Counted from the stretch's first letter, positions 1 through 13,394 are shown. The stretch is 64,000 nucleotides of DNA from Psettodes erumei (GCA_016785225.1 JAFBJZ010000781.1:434001-498000), one strand, 5' to 3'. Numbers and translations are program-made. Notes: generated by a model from the letters alone, not told the origin.

Positions 1-3000
1 GATTATGGCTACACAACCCTGCACTGACTCAAGCTCATTGTTCTCAACAACCTTGGTCCCAAGGTGTCTCTGCAAATGGGCAACACGATGATGCCGCTGC
101 CTCTATGTGCCAAAATGACTCTGACACATACAAGAAGGAATTAAAGAGTACAAATGAGTACACATGCTTTTTACTACAAGTTAAATAATCCTTTTCATGT
201 TTGCACAATTATTTTACAGTGCCTGTCTTAAGCAAAAGCACATATTTGATTACTTTCCCAACAGCTATATTTCAGCTAAAGCTTACCCAAGTATTGGGAG
301 TATCATTGGAGCAAAATGACAAAGTACCTGTGACAGTGGAATTTATATTTGTAGAGAATAATCACAAGTGTCAATAATTTTGACATTCTGATATTATTTT
401 ACTCAATCACAAATACAACAACAATTTCAGCTTCACAAAATTCTTTATTGCAGGAGAACAATTCCTTCTTCTTAGTTTTGTGATGTGTACAATAGGATTT
501 GGGCTCCTGCAATGAAGAATAATGTAGTCAATTTGTAAAAAATAAATGAATCATGTGGTATGGTGGGGTCTTATCATAAGAGGCCTTATGGGGACAAATA
601 AATTGATAGAGCTGATGGCTGCGTGGTGGGTGGGGGGCACAGCTGTTTACCCTTTTGATTATATTGTCAAAGCACAATGGTAATGATATAGGCAAACAAC
701 ATGCATTTTATGTTAACTATCAAATCAAATTCACATTTGCCATATTTACTTCAGTACTGAGTTATCTAAACATTAAATGTATGGTTATGGTTGTGATAAC
801 CTCTGGTCCTGCTCGTCTCTTGAATACTTCTACAGAGAAACTATAGACCAATGAATAGCTTTTCAGTGAAGGCCAAATAGGTTACTTCATAAAAAGAGAG
901 TGAGACTACATTTGTTCACTAAAATAAATTACACCCAAAAGCAGTCATCAAATTATGAGCCACTGCACAAAGAGTTCAGCACATAACACAAATGCCGCTC
1001 CGCTCTACGTTCCAAACTGTATGACCGTGAAAGGGCTTCTTCTCTCAATGTGATTACCTGCTTTGAACGTCAGAACCTATAAGTTCATCTTCACTTGCCA
1101 TCCATTTGGTTGCCTGACAAATCCCATTGTTGAAAATAAATGTAGCCTGTATTGAATTTCGACAGTTTTTATTTCAGAAGGCATTGCATCCCCCCCTCAA
1201 ATCAACGACTGCTAACATGTCCGGAGCCTGCGGGTAGCTGGCGGCCCTTGGCCTCGGAGGCTAATCCATCTTAAAGCTGAGCAAAAGACTGTGTCTTTAC
1301 ATCTGCAGTATCGACAGTGATGATATCCGACTCACTAACTTTTTGGCTCCTCTGGATAAGCCTCCCCCTGTGTCCTCCCCCTTATTTCCCTTCCAGAGGC
1401 AGACCATGTGTGGCCTGCGATCAGAAAGTCCCCCCCCCCGACAACCTGTTGTCACCCGGTGTCATCTCCACTGACTGCTTCTCCTTCAGCCAGCTCGTTT
1501 GTGACAAACAGGAACTCAGAGCAGTGCTTTTGACAGCCATCCCTCTCTCCACACTTTAATAGTGATCTTTGTCAGTGATGTCAAGCAGTCATGTAAGTGG
1601 CTTTGGTTTCAAATTGCTTTTAACCTTAATTGATGCTTTCTCTGGCAAGACCCTGACCAGCATTCCAGCTCTGTACTTTGTAGTCCTGTCTGAGATGGTG
1701 CAGGTCCTGCTGGTGCTCTGGCTGGTCCTGGTTTTGCCTCTGGTCCACCACTATCTCTCCCATGAATTCATTCATTCCTTTTCGGATTGCTGAATACCCA
1801 CTCACAGTCCACAGAGAAACAATCTCTTTGCAGTTAAAACAACTTCTTCAATCCCTGCCAGTGAATCAGTTAAATTCTGCTTACTAAGTCTAAGATCCCT
1901 TGCCAATAAGTTTATCTGCCAAGATTTTTTCACAACTAACAATATTGATTCTTTTTTATCATTGCAGAGTCTTGGAATAATCCAATGAATGTGCCCCTCT
2001 CATTGCGTCTTCGCCCCCAGAATATTTGTTTTTCCACCAGCCAAGAATGACAGGGCCAACGGGGTGGCCTTGCATTGCTACACAGAAATAATTTGAGCTG
2101 TTCCCCAGTCATGCTTTGCTGTCTTTCCTCCTTTGAGAGTCTTAGCTTTATCTTAAAGAATAAACTGCCCATTTTATGTTTTAATCTATTGTTTTATGGT
2201 TCTATTCAGAAATGTTCATCCCTTTTATCAGTCATCATATTACAACATGACATAGTTCTCATTCTTGGTGATTATAAAATCCAGGTTTGTTGCCTCTCTT
2301 CCTCCTAATGTACTTCTTTCATTTATTATAATATGTGAAACAGCAGATTGGCTAAATCAGCAGCTTGGTCTCATCTCATTCCACCTCTCCCTTGACTTCA
2401 ACACTGGATTACCTTTGCTCAATAAATTCCCTCTCTGTTCCTTCCTCTCTTGTCAAGCTCTTACACATTTTTTAATGCCAGCAACAAAAATGGTTGCTAT
2501 ACAAAGAAATTTTATTATCATCATTATTATTATTTTTATTGTATGATGCTCTCTCTTTCGCAGACTCTGAGGTACTGAGCTTTGAATGATTTGACATTGC
2601 ATTGGTGACCAGTGTGGCTTTTTGTTTGGGGCTTAGAGCAAGTAATGTTCATGCTTTTTAACTGGTCGCTTTTGTATTGCGACATGCATGGCTGATCTGA
2701 AATTTGGACGTTTGTCTGCACAACAAGCAGTTGATTTTGGTAGCTGCATGCAATTCAGGTTTAGTCAGGTTTAATCTGTCCCGCAAACAATCAAACATAT
2801 CACAAACACACACATAACAAATAGACATGCTTCAACAAAACAACCACATCGCTATCCTTCTGCAGCCATATTGTATTTCTACTATAGTGGAAGTTGGCAA
2901 CCCAAACAAACACTCCCATTTAGCAGGAGGAAAAGCCATCAGCAGTTGTTGTGTGTGGCAGCTGGGTGAAATCAGTCAGCTACCAACCCAGTGACCTTTT

Positions 3001-6000
3001 GCAACGCTTAGCACCACATAGTGACTTATATAATATGTTATTGAATGGGGATAAAATTAGTTTTCACCTTCTGTCTGTTCTGTCTGTTCCCTCCCATCAT
3101 CACAACTTTTCACCAGGTGGCAAAGCCCAGTAATTAACTTGCTTTCTACCCCCCAAAAGTAAGCACAAGCACAATCTGGCAAGCTGGTTTGCTGGTTCAA
3201 AAATACTTAAAATACTGATACAGACACCACTAGCCATACAGTTTTCTGATTATTCAGATTTTTTTCATTAATGAACAATAGGTGTTTCCTCATTCCTTCA
3301 CCTTATATTCATTCAACTGCTGTTAAATGCATGTGAAAGCACAAATAGCTCAAAACGTTGGGGGACAGAACCTTGGAACCTTGGAAGGAGTGTCATCTCT
3401 TGCTGCAATCACTTGCACTCCTACATCAGTTTTACTCATGTGAATTTCTGATGAGCCACAACTTTTCATTTATATATTCTTGAATTAGATTGTGGTGGCG
3501 GAAGGGGTGGTGAGGCATTTTAAGGGCTATAGCTGACACCGCATGCCACCCTAGCAGATCTGCCCCCATGTGCATCATGTGTGTAAGAGCTCCTACAGCC
3601 ACATAGCATTAAAATGCATAGCTACGTCCAAACTGACGCTGTCGGTGGTGTGTTCATAGGCGAACTTTATGTGTGGAAAATCAACAGGAATATTTTTCTG
3701 ATGCAGAAAGAGAAATGTGCTGCACAGCCATGTAAAGAAGGATATTTAAATTATGTTACTTATTCAATTATAGTTGTTATATATAAGCTCCATTTCAGCC
3801 ACCTTTTTTGTAAATGCATTTGTACAGTGAGTCAGCCTCAGTTATTGTTTAATGACCTCTCTTTTGTCTTGGCGACATCTTGTCTTTGTCATGGGTTGTC
3901 ATTATGACCTCCCTCTATTGTTTATTACATTAGTTATGTAGTCGAAGTGCAGATTCTACGATTATAGGCACAGCCCTCTATGGTTATTGCTAGCGGGTTC
4001 ATGGCCTGCTCAAGCTTGCGCATGGGCCACACAGCTCAGTGTAACACTGAGTACACATTTTGATGAGACTGGAAAGTCAGCTCTCATAAACCAGCATTTG
4101 TCTTCAGCCAGTTATAGGAACAAGATCATTCCACAGCTTAGATGGCAGAAGTGGGAGTTACAGTACTTAACCAATGTTATATTTCAGCAGCAGACTCTGA
4201 AAGGATCACCCACATTCATTCATAGATCAGTGCAGAGCGATTCACTAACTTTCCAATTCTAAACAGATTGATTAACTGATCAACTAGCCAACTGTAGCGG
4301 TAGCACACTTATTTGAGAGTGACACTCAAAAACAGGTACAAATTCTGGATAAAATCCAGTCAAAAAGCCTGTTAGCTGTTAACAAATCCAGTTTGAGATT
4401 GGACTGGATAACCTAACTCATCAGCTGGTAACTGGTTTCAGAGGAACAAATTATTGTCACAAGCCCACAGACGGTAGAAGGACTTACCCACAGCCCTCTT
4501 GTATTTCAGCTTTGAAAGATAAAAGGCCCATATAGTAACAGAAGTTCCAGCAGTAGGTTAGATTTTCAAAATAAAGGTCAAAACCATAAGAGAAACTGAC
4601 GGCAGTCCTCAATAAAAAGGTCCCCTCTTCCTCACCTCTTTTCTAGCTCTTCTCTCATACTTGTCCTTTCTCCTTGCCACCTTCCCTTCTTGCCTCCTTT
4701 GATCCCCTGATCTCATCTTGTTATTCAATTTTAACTTCACCACACACTCTACATCTTAAACCACACTTCAGTACTGTTGGCTAAGACACAAACAGCACCT
4801 CAACTCCTTTTCCAGCATTATAGAACTGAATTTAAAACTTTAGATTGCTCACACTTCCATTAACACTTTAGTTTCACCGACAGATTTCCCAACAATAAAC
4901 CCATGCCTGTGATTTAAATTATACATCAACACAGTGGATAGGATATGTCAGGCTTATATAAGGCTTAGCATACTATGATACAACTGGGTTTGGGCTTTTA
5001 TTGGGATTTAGTGACAGTAACAATCTATCACCACAGTGAGATTCTCTTATCTCTTGGAATTAGGTGACTGCAACTTTAATTCTTGACTGGTTTGCAAAAT
5101 TTGCTCTTTTCATCTTGTGAATTTGCGAAAATTGGCTGCAATATATAAGGCTCTATGCTGAAAATACATTATGTGTCTCCTACTTAAGATACGTTCAGTT
5201 AACATCTTTAATAAGCTCAAGCAACAGAGCCCCTGTATTACAACTATTTTTTTTGAAGTCATTTCATAATGAATCTCCCAAAGCAAGCTGAGTCAGTCGT
5301 AACAGAACTCCAGTGTGTAATGAGGCCATGAATCTCCCATAGCAGAATAGACAGTGGTGCACAATGAAATTGATAACTGGAGCCTCGTTTGAAGTGGAAG
5401 ATCTCAGATGTCTTTGCTCTTCAGCACGACTTGCTGCATATATAACTTCAGAGATAGAGGAAATGCATTGAAACTAATAAGTACACATCTTTCTTTTCTC
5501 CCTGGAGCTGTTGATCAGCAAGGAGTGTCTAGTAGCTACAGCTGTGAGTGAGATAATCTATACCCTACCTATATTCTGAGCTGATCAAAATAAATTCCTC
5601 AAAGCAGCCTGAATATGGTGTCATTGGAAAGTTTTGTTGGAAAACAATATTTTCATCCTGTAGGGTTTAGACTTACTGTTGCAGTCTGGCTGGACCACCT
5701 CCAGATGGCTTTTCCTCCAGCCAGTCCGACTTATAGACTTATAAAAGATTAAATGGAAAAAGACACCAGATATAATATTTCCTGCAGATCTGCAAAAAAA
5801 GAAAACTTCCAAAGCAGTTCTGTTGAACAGTGAATGGTCTTAAAGTCAGATCTTTTTCCAAAATCAGCAATGTGTTGGAGAATAACAAGGAAGCTGCCTT
5901 TTATATGCTGTTTGTTTCACTGCTCATCCAGTCCGAGTGCTGTCCGAGTGCTGTCGCTAAAATCTGAGGTGGCTGAGATGTGATTTTTTTTTTCAACTGC

Positions 6001-6502
6001 TGCTGCACCATGGTTGGCTGGCAAATCAGCAACAATGCAAATGAAACAACCTAAGCAAATAGTTCAAGTCAGCTAGAAACAAAGCTAATAGAAACAAAGC
6101 ATTACAGAGTTCTGTTTGGTTAAAGCTGTAACCCCCTGTGTTCAGCTTTTGTCAGCGTTTTGTTCGATTGAGTTTTTGAAGTCCCCCTCTCATAGAGCAG
6201 TGATTTATTTGTTTTTTATTTCTTTTGTACTTCTGTTGAAATTTGAGCTTTTGTAGGTGACGAGTACAATAAACTAAGTGTACTTAACAATTACTTCTAT
6301 TTTTGATACCTTAAGAATGGTTGCCTATTTTGGGAAGTTGTATTATATTGTTTATTATGTTTTCATCTGTAAGCAACATTTTGATGTATAAAGTTGATGT
6401 GGAGTTAAGTCTGCTGGGGAGGGATGATGACAATCTATCTATGACAATGTACTGAATTAAAAATAATTAGATAGATGATATATTTTGCATCTACGACTTT
6501 TC
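1..6502. other. Non-coding, moderately AT-rich DNA
   Basis: I see no gene here. Open frames are all below about 100 codons, overlap one another on both strands and resemble no protein family I know. Visible low-complexity pieces are an ATT-rich run near 2515-2541 and an 11-bp direct duplication at 5931-5952 (unit GTCCGAGTGCT twice). The sequence around 1200-1300 and 1960-2100 is less AT-rich and more complex, which could reflect constraint, but that is only an impression. Introns or untranslated exons of an unseen gene cannot be excluded. Confidence 0.5.
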
Positions 6503-6775
6503 CTTCGTGTCAAAAGGAGCCAGTTGAAGTGGTTTGCATCCTCAGAGCATCCCATTAGAGGTTTTCTGGGCATGTTTAATTGGTAGGAGGCCCTGGGATT
6601 GACCCAGAACACACTGGAGAGACGATACTATATATCCTATATCCTATATGGCCTGGAAAACACCTCGTGGTCTCCCAGGAGGTGCCAGAAGCATTACTGG
6701 GGAGGTGGACTTCCAGACAGTCATGCTTAACCTGCTGTCACCGTGACCCAACTTTGGATAAATGGATGGATGGAT
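6503..6775 (+). mobile_element. LINE 3' end, Rex3-like (RTE clade), decayed
   Basis: This is the 3' terminal part of a Rex3-type (RTE clade) non-LTR retrotransposon. The wording follows the end of the Rex3 reverse-transcriptase ORF that I know from fish: near 6514 the plus strand can be read as RSQLKWF, matching the usual RSQLRWFGHL stretch. The segment GGCATGTTTAATTGGTAGGA (about 6569-6588) and 'GACCCAGAACACACTGGAGA' (6601-6620) correspond to the consensus coding for CPTGRRPRGRPRTRW. Around 6651-6680 the DNA follows the consensus for AWERLGIPQEEL. The copy ends in a short GGAT/ATGG tandem (about 6762-6775), as expected for Rex3, whose 3' ends carry GATG repeats. Frame breaks, an in-frame stop and the missing 5' portion (typical 5' truncation) make it inactive. 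The family name is recalled, not searched. Confidence 0.72.
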
Positions 6776-7794
6776 ATTCTGAATAACAAATCAGTAACTG
6801 GAGTTGGTATGGAAGGCCTAAGCAATAAAAACTCTGAACTGATGGAAGAATCAAAAATCAAAAAATATGTAGATGAGGCCAGCGGAAACACTGTTCTTTT
6901 AAGGGCACAGATGTTTTTTCTTCATCAGCAATTTCATCTAATCCAGTAGGTCATTTCCAAAATGTCTAGACCTTGACAGTTTACTTCCTGCTTCTGTGCA
7001 CTTGCACCAGCCTGTCGCAACATGTTTCCTCCTCTACCTTTTCCTGCCACTGCAGACCTGATCCCAGCCAACCTCAGCACCGCTTCCTCGTATCATCGGC
7101 TTGATTTTATGCTGTCAGCAGCAGCCTCGAACAATCGATTATCTCTGTACGTGATTCTATCCAGGTACTCTGAGCAAAGTAATGGACAGACTGCAGTTTC
7201 TTCCTGAGTTAACTGGAAGACTTGGTGGGTATTATCACATGCAGCTCACTGCACCAGCATCATTCCAGATTTGTCCCTGACATGTTGATATTACCTTTAA
7301 TGTCTACTTTGGGGATTAACTAGTATATAGACTATCGCTGGCTTCTTGTTAAACCACAGTCGCATTTTCTTCAGTTCTACAACTGAAGATGTGGCATTTG
7401 AGGAGGATATGGAGACTTTTGACAGACTCATAGACATAGACATGGCTGATATATTAGTTACACCTCATAAAGTAGGCAATGCTGATTAATCAACCAAGCA
7501 TGAGTCAGCAAATGAATACATAAAAGCATTCAGACATTTTGTTGATCAGTTGGATCAGTTGTTGTTTAGACTAAATATATAATATATGGTAATGGGAGAT
7601 AAATCTGATGTACAGTAAGTGATTGTGGGAGTCTGTTTACACAGAGTGGCAGAGCAGAGTGAAAACACCTTGTCAATGTGAGAGGTAAGAGGAACATGCG
7701 GCGACCACTTTGAACAAACAGGAGTGAGACAGTAACACAATGAAACAACTCTGAATGAATATATATATGTGTGGCAACACATAAGATGTAGCAG
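6776..7794. other. Non-coding DNA between two transposon remnants
   Basis: No gene or repeat is recognised. Open frames are at most about 100 codons, on both strands, without familiar motifs. A short alternating AT run lies near 7758-7768. Confidence 0.45.
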
Positions 7795-7916
7795 GATTTC
7801 TCATATTTCCAGCACTTTGCTAAATCCAAGAAACCAACATTTTGGGCTGTTTTGGAATGAAAGGGGCTCATATGAGAGTATTCGAAAGGTGACCCTAATA
7901 AAGTGGACCACTGAGA
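7795..7916 (+). mobile_element. Tc1/mariner-like 3' end, decayed fragment
   Basis: This is a fragment of the 3' end of a Tc1-like DNA transposon. The DNA TTTCCAGCACTTTGCTAAAT (7805-7824) closely follows the stretch that encodes the transposase C-terminus in fish Tc1 elements (family reading CFQHLVES, then PRRIKAVLKAKGG). It continues as GGCTGTTTTGGAATGAAAGG at about 7845-7864. The fragment finishes with CCCTAATAAAGTGG (7893-7906), the characteristic 3' boundary of this family (consensus CCTAATAAAGTGGCC). The coding frame is destroyed by stops and small indels, and the 5' part is absent or unrecognisable. Family identity is from remembered consensus wording. Confidence 0.68.
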
Positions 7917-8854
7917 GTAGGGGGTTAACTAAATTCTCAATGACAAATTAAAAACATATTTCAGGTTATTTGCCCACACAGACAGTGCTGTAACTGAGAA
8001 TAAACACTAATGGATTTAACCACGCTAATGAATTAAAGACACAACAGCTGATTGTGACAGTCAGCTATATAAATTCCAGCAAAACAGATAGTATGCATTT
8101 ATACCAAAAACCATATTTCACACTAAATCTCGGAGAGCTACAGTATAACAAGCATTTATCAGCTCTAAGCGATCTGATTGTTTCAAATTCTAATCCAAGG
8201 CAGCATTTTCCATGTGGCTGATCATTTACTTCTTATGCTGTATATTCTTATAAAACCACATCAGGCTTCACTGATTGGGTGTCCTAATACTGTGTTTAAG
8301 GTGTATAGCCACAACTTAAACACTGCAATGTTTTAGAGTGCAGGGCATGGCAAAATGTCCAAAAGGAAAACATTGAAAGGCACAGAAGGAAAAGAATGCA
8401 CTTCATTAGCTCATGATTGTCTTTCCAAACAAGCACAGTGCCTGAATATTCCCATTACTAAAGGATTCCTGTTTGAGTCGGGGTTATTTTATGTTACATC
8501 CACAAGGCAGCTAATTAAAATCCATACCCCTAATGAGTTTTTAGTACCCCTATTGGTTAACATGATTACCTAAGATAAGAGCAGTAAATTGGGGTCCTTT
8601 TTAATTAAAGCGTAAGATTTACAGCTGTTTTTACTGGAGAGGCTCTAAATTTCAGTCTTACAGACAGTCTTACATTTAAGTGCCTTAAATTTACAATTAC
8701 AAAGTCAACTCCATGCGCTCAGCTTCATGCATGCAGCATCAAGGCTGCAATTTTGTACAGGTTTATTTTTTTACTGAATTAGTTTTTCCATGTAAATAAC
8801 GCTATCTGTCCGTCAACCTGTTGGTGTTTTTTTATTTATTTTTTCACCATTTGG
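7917..8854. other. Non-coding DNA, AT-rich
   Basis: No gene is recognised. The part at about 8340-8640 contains several TAATTA-type words (for example near 8512 and 8603) that homeodomain proteins can bind, but such words are frequent in AT-rich DNA. A 72-codon plus-strand open frame at 8355-8573 has no familiar motif. Confidence 0.4.
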
Positions 8855-9225
8855 TGGACTGAAATAGCTCAACATCTAGATGTCTTGGATTTATTGTCCT
8901 AGAATTCATTACAAACTTCCATGATCCCCAGAGGATGAATACTGTTAACTTTTCCTCTAGTGCCACTATAAGCTTGGCAGTTGTGATTCAGAGTAAAATA
9001 TTTCAAAAAATAACAGATGGATTTTGCTACAGTTGCTAAGATATTAAAAATCTCCTGAGGATAAATGCTATGGTGATTCTCACGTCAAATTCTTTACCTA
9101 GTCAGTGATGTAGCTTAGCATTGTGCAGTCATTCATGATTAAAGAAAGAAAAACCCTGGTGATGTTAATGATCTCCTGATTTTACTTCTAGTGCCACCAT
9201 GTGGTTGACACGTTTGGTTCTGAAC
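8855..9225 (+). repeat. Dispersed percomorph-type repeat, two units
   Basis: The sequence follows a dispersed repeat I have seen in many percomorph genomes, for which I have no secure name. Its hallmarks are a phrase like CATGATCCCCAGAGGATGAA (8922-8941), then TTTTCCTCTAGTGCCAC (about 8950-8966), then a GTGATTCAGAGTAAAATATT phrase followed by ACAGATGGATTTTGCT. A second, more diverged unit repeats the landmarks at about 9130-9225, with the exact 10-mer CTAGTGCCAC at 8957 and again at 9188, a spacing of 231 bp. No open frame spans it, and it looks like a non-coding repeat rather than a gene. Confidence 0.5.
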
Positions 9226-12200
9226 GAAACCGCTTGACAGTTCTCTCTTCTGCAGTTTATATGAGTAGTATTTGGTTATTTATTGATTGATTGATTTTTT
9301 ACTTCTTATGCCATGTTTATTCTAAATAAACTGTATAGGTTTTGTCCAATAGCACTTTTTCAAAAATAAAATCTCTGACAGCAGGTGATTAGACCACCAG
9401 ATGTAATTTTGCTTTCGTGGTTAACATGTCACGCGATGACATGTCAATCATGAAGATCAATCATTTAAGACGTGTAGATGACATTATGATATGATTATTG
9501 CATGAAACATTGGGAATTCCACACAGAACCCCCACAGTTTTGCCCCTGCTTCTCTGTGATCAAACAGGGATGCACATAGAGTATTAAATTGTTCCGTAGC
9601 ATAGACAGCCGCTGCCCGGTGCTGCCACTCTGGCCCTGGAGGTGTCATGCCTTGGCCCCTTTGTCTAGGCTGCAGGGTAATTGCTTTTCTGCACCGAGGT
9701 TATTCATGTTTTGTGATTGGATCATCCGGCCCAGAGCAAGGGAAGCCACATTTGTAGCAAGGCTGGGTTGTTTTAGTGCTTTGCCTCTGACCTGATTGTT
9801 TCAGCAAGTCTTTATACCCGCCAGCCAAAGGAGCCGATGACCCTGGCATATTCTGTATTCTGTCTAACCCACTGTGAAGAAAACGGACTGCTTTTTATTA
9901 AAACTCATTTCCCATCAGAGGCACCTTTCCCCAGTCTATTTATTTCTACCTATGAAGCCTATTATATTTTTTTTCTTCAGCCCTTTTGGCTTTTAACAAC
10001 ACAGCTGAGTCCTCTGTGTCTGTTCTAATGGGATTTTTCAAATGATTTATTCGCCTCCGATTTTCCACAGTTCAAATTTTAATTGGTTTTTGAAAAAAAA
10101 AATGGCAAGAATATCTTGCATTCTGTCATCACGTATGACATTGAGATGAACAGTTAGCATTAATTCTCCTGAGTTTAATATTCCAGGTGTACATTGTTTT
10201 ACCATCTAAATTCACTGAACCATACTATCATCACCTCCATGTAATGAAATACCTCATTGTATCCAGGTGTTTTTTTTTAAAAGAGTAAAATCACTCTGGA
10301 AATAAAGACTAATCATCTATCTCTCATCAGTTAAATAACAAAATTGTTGCTACTTATTGTTTTTGTTACTCAGGCATGGCATTCAAGTGACTGCTGTGTG
10401 CTGCAGCCGACAAAATGTGTGTGCGCTCTGAATACTGACACTGATCTCTGATGGACATCTCACTTCATCCCGGCACATTCTGTATTTGTCTGACATTTTG
10501 CACTCGGTCTTTTACAGATCCTGCATATAGCCTCTTTTGATTTTCCTCTCACCCCAGGGTCACAAATTATCAGATTGTCTTGCTGGCATTTGGCGTGGTC
10601 TGAGTAGCTGATACCTGACCTTTCTACCAACTGGTCCCTTCTGGCTTTCAACTGTTGCCCAGCTATGGTACACTAGCAGCATTATGATTTGAACTCTTAA
10701 ATATTCCACCTTAAGGTTTTTTTTTTATAAGACTTCTAAAACATGCAGGGGTGTGAAACTGTTTGTCTCATTCGATGTGGAGAGCAAATGGTGAATGGGA
10801 AATACACCTGAACACATAAAGGTGTCAGTGGATATGAATCAGTGAGTGAGAAAGGTGTTTGATGTTGTGTACTGGGGACCTACAGCAAGTCGTAATTGCA
10901 CATTTATTAAATACATATTCATGATTCATAGTGTTTCTCTTCCAATACTACTATCAGGGAAGCATCTGATCAGTCCCAAATTCTTTCTGAGACTATTCTT
11001 TTAATGCCTGAAACTTGTCTGAATATTACATATAGTGTGGACTGTGGTGGCTGGACACTATGAGAGTGATGCATTCTGAGATTTAGTGAGGAAGTATTGC
11101 CCTGGAAAGGAAACAAATTGGGTTTTGAAAAATGAAGGATGGGCCTACATGGAAGCTGGTTGGTTGGAGCAGAGCCTGACCCCCTCTTACAACATTAACT
11201 GTATCCTGATGGTTAATAGCTTCCCATTAACATTAGGTTAGAATTCCTCTTTAGCATGCCAACGTTCTTGTGTTTCTGTTTTCAGGAAATAAAGAATTTG
11301 GGAAGGAGAAGGAAAGGAGGCAGAGGCAGCAAGAAGACAGGTAGTCAGGTGACACATATGTTCAGGTTTGAGTGCATGCGACAATACTACACCAAGGAGC
11401 CCCTGCACTTTTATGAGTTATTGTTTGCACAGACAGATCTACTCTTGGAAGCAATGTGTGCAACCTAGAGAAGAGAAAATGAAACTGATTGAATCAATAT
11501 TTTAAAATGAGACGTAGTATCTGTGGTACTGATATTTTGGGATTTATCTGCTCATCCCTACCTTTCAGCTCTCCATATAGTAAGCAAGAGCAACAGCCAG
11601 ATGGGCAATCAGAATAAGACTACATATGGAAGAAGCACTATATGTTTGTTAATACAGCTGATGAATAGACCATTTGAACAGCGCTCTGCAGTTACGTACA
11701 ATTGAAATCCAGAGGGTTGTTTTGTGCTAACCATTCCCATATAAAAGCCAGCAATCAATTAATAAGAGAGCCTCAAGGAATAGCCTGAGGCATGGCCAAC
11801 ACACAGATAAAGGTTGGTTGCTAATAAAGGCCAAGTAAATAAAAAACATTGAGGGAATTACCTGTTACTGCTCAGATGGTCAATTCATTATCACGGACAA
11901 TTCCAAAGCACTAACTCATTTCATTAATTCCACTCATTTCTTCTTTGGCATACTCTTGATCATTTCAATAATGTAGGCTTAACATAATTCACAGAAAAAA
12001 GCAAAGTAAAATTAGCAAAGCATAATAGAAATTAAGGCCCCATTCTCTCAGCCACTGAAGTAAATAAAGTCCTGACTACTATTTGAGAATTTCTGTTATT
12101 TCCATCTGGACTCAGAGACAAGCACTTGAAATGATTTATTTATTGTTAAGCTTTGGGATCCTCATGCGGATTTCCCCAAATATGTTGTTGTGATTGAGTC

Positions 12201-12921
12201 ATGTTCCCTGAATCACAACGACAGAGGTGTAATTACAAAGCTATGATCCAAAATATGAATGTCCGAAATGACTGTATGAGATGAATGTTGCATTCACATG
12301 CTTTTCGGACAGCTGGATTTCCCAGGTTGAGAAGTCATTCTTTCACATTTGGTGTGTTCACGTAACTATAAGTCGGACTGTGGAAAAAACATGGATGCTA
12401 CAAATACCAGCTCATTCCCTGAAATTGCTGACTTGCTATCATGGTTAATTCTAATAAAAAAGTTTTTTCTAATCAAGGTTTATCCATATAGACAGCAGCT
12501 GATGGTGACAACCTAATGCCATACTACAAATGTCAGCAGATAACAATGTATATGCAATATGTGAATTTGCACAATTAATCAAAACTCTCTTACCATCAAG
12601 CAAACATTTACTTTTGTCCACCATGTTTGTGCATACATGATATCACCTGTACCAAAGTCTTAACTTCCATATTTGTTGTCCCTACTTGAGGGGGCGTTCA
12701 CATTTATTTTCCCAGCAGGGAAATATTTTCTGATTATTTTGCCATACACATGAATACACCTGGTATTAATCCACTGGAAGTTCATTTAGAGGGTATTATC
12801 TGCAGTTATTGTTGCGTCACCCAGGTTATTTTCTGTAGTTAACATAATTACAGTAGTTCTTGAAATGCACTACGTGCAAGTTGTTGGCCAGCACTGTTGA
12901 GTGGCTGCTCAGGGAAGGTTC
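9226..12921. other. Non-coding DNA, no gene recognised
   Basis: Open frames are 60-75 codons and unfamiliar. The stretch at about 9560-9830 has a more balanced base composition and is a candidate regulatory element on composition alone. At 11281-11340 a pyrimidine-rich acceptor (TTTCTGTTTTCAG) precedes a lysine/arginine/glycine-rich open stretch that runs into AG|GTAGTC; this is treated as a weak exon candidate in the findings, not as a gene. Confidence 0.45.
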
Positions 12922-12944
12922 TTTTTTTTTTTTTTTTTTTTTTT
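12922..12944. repeat. Poly(T) tract, 23 bases
   Basis: An uninterrupted run of T. On the minus strand it is a poly(A) run, so it could be the 3' tail of something retroposed in minus orientation whose body lies at 12945 onward. I cannot identify such a body. Confidence 0.9.
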
Positions 12945-13224
12945 AAATCAAAAACCACCCCTAGCTACTACTGCAAGGTGAGTGATGAATACTCAGTTCG
13001 GTCTGGAGTAAAGTAGCTAGAATAAGTTTTTTTAAGTTTAACATTCCCAAGAGTTTAAAGTGGAACTGACTGAGGCTGGGAGCAGTGGCAGAGGGGGGAG
13101 AAGTACTCCTCCTGCCGAGCAGCCATGACAGGAAACCCGCCAGTGGAAGAAACTTCTGGGTGTTTCCCCTCCAATTCCTGGACATTATGGCTGTGAGTTA
13201 GCTACCCAAGTTAGTCGTTTTATT

Positions 13225-13394
13225 TTATTAGCTCCACCAGGAGGCTGTGTGTTTGACCGTGTCCAGTTGTTTGTTTGTTGGTTGGTTAGTTTGTCTGTTA
13301 GCAGGATTACACAGTAGCTACTTGGTAAAAAAATGGTAGAAAGAGGGGGAAGGGGCCAACATAGTTGATGGAAATTAGCATTTGAGCCACCCAC
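13225..13394 (+). repeat. Dispersed percomorph repeat, GGAGG...GGATTACAC type
   Basis: The stretch matches the wording of a dispersed repeat frequent in percomorph fish. A CCACCAGGAGGCTGTGTGTT phrase (13235-13254) leads into GTTTG/GTTGG runs (13263-13290) and then TTAGCAGGATTACACAGTAG (13298-13317). The family consensus has CCAGGAGGTTATGTTTTCA, GTTTG runs and GCAGGATTACACAAAAACTAC. Related copies appear at about 52302 (same orientation) and about 49438 (opposite). It is non-coding, and I cannot name the family. Confidence 0.5.
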
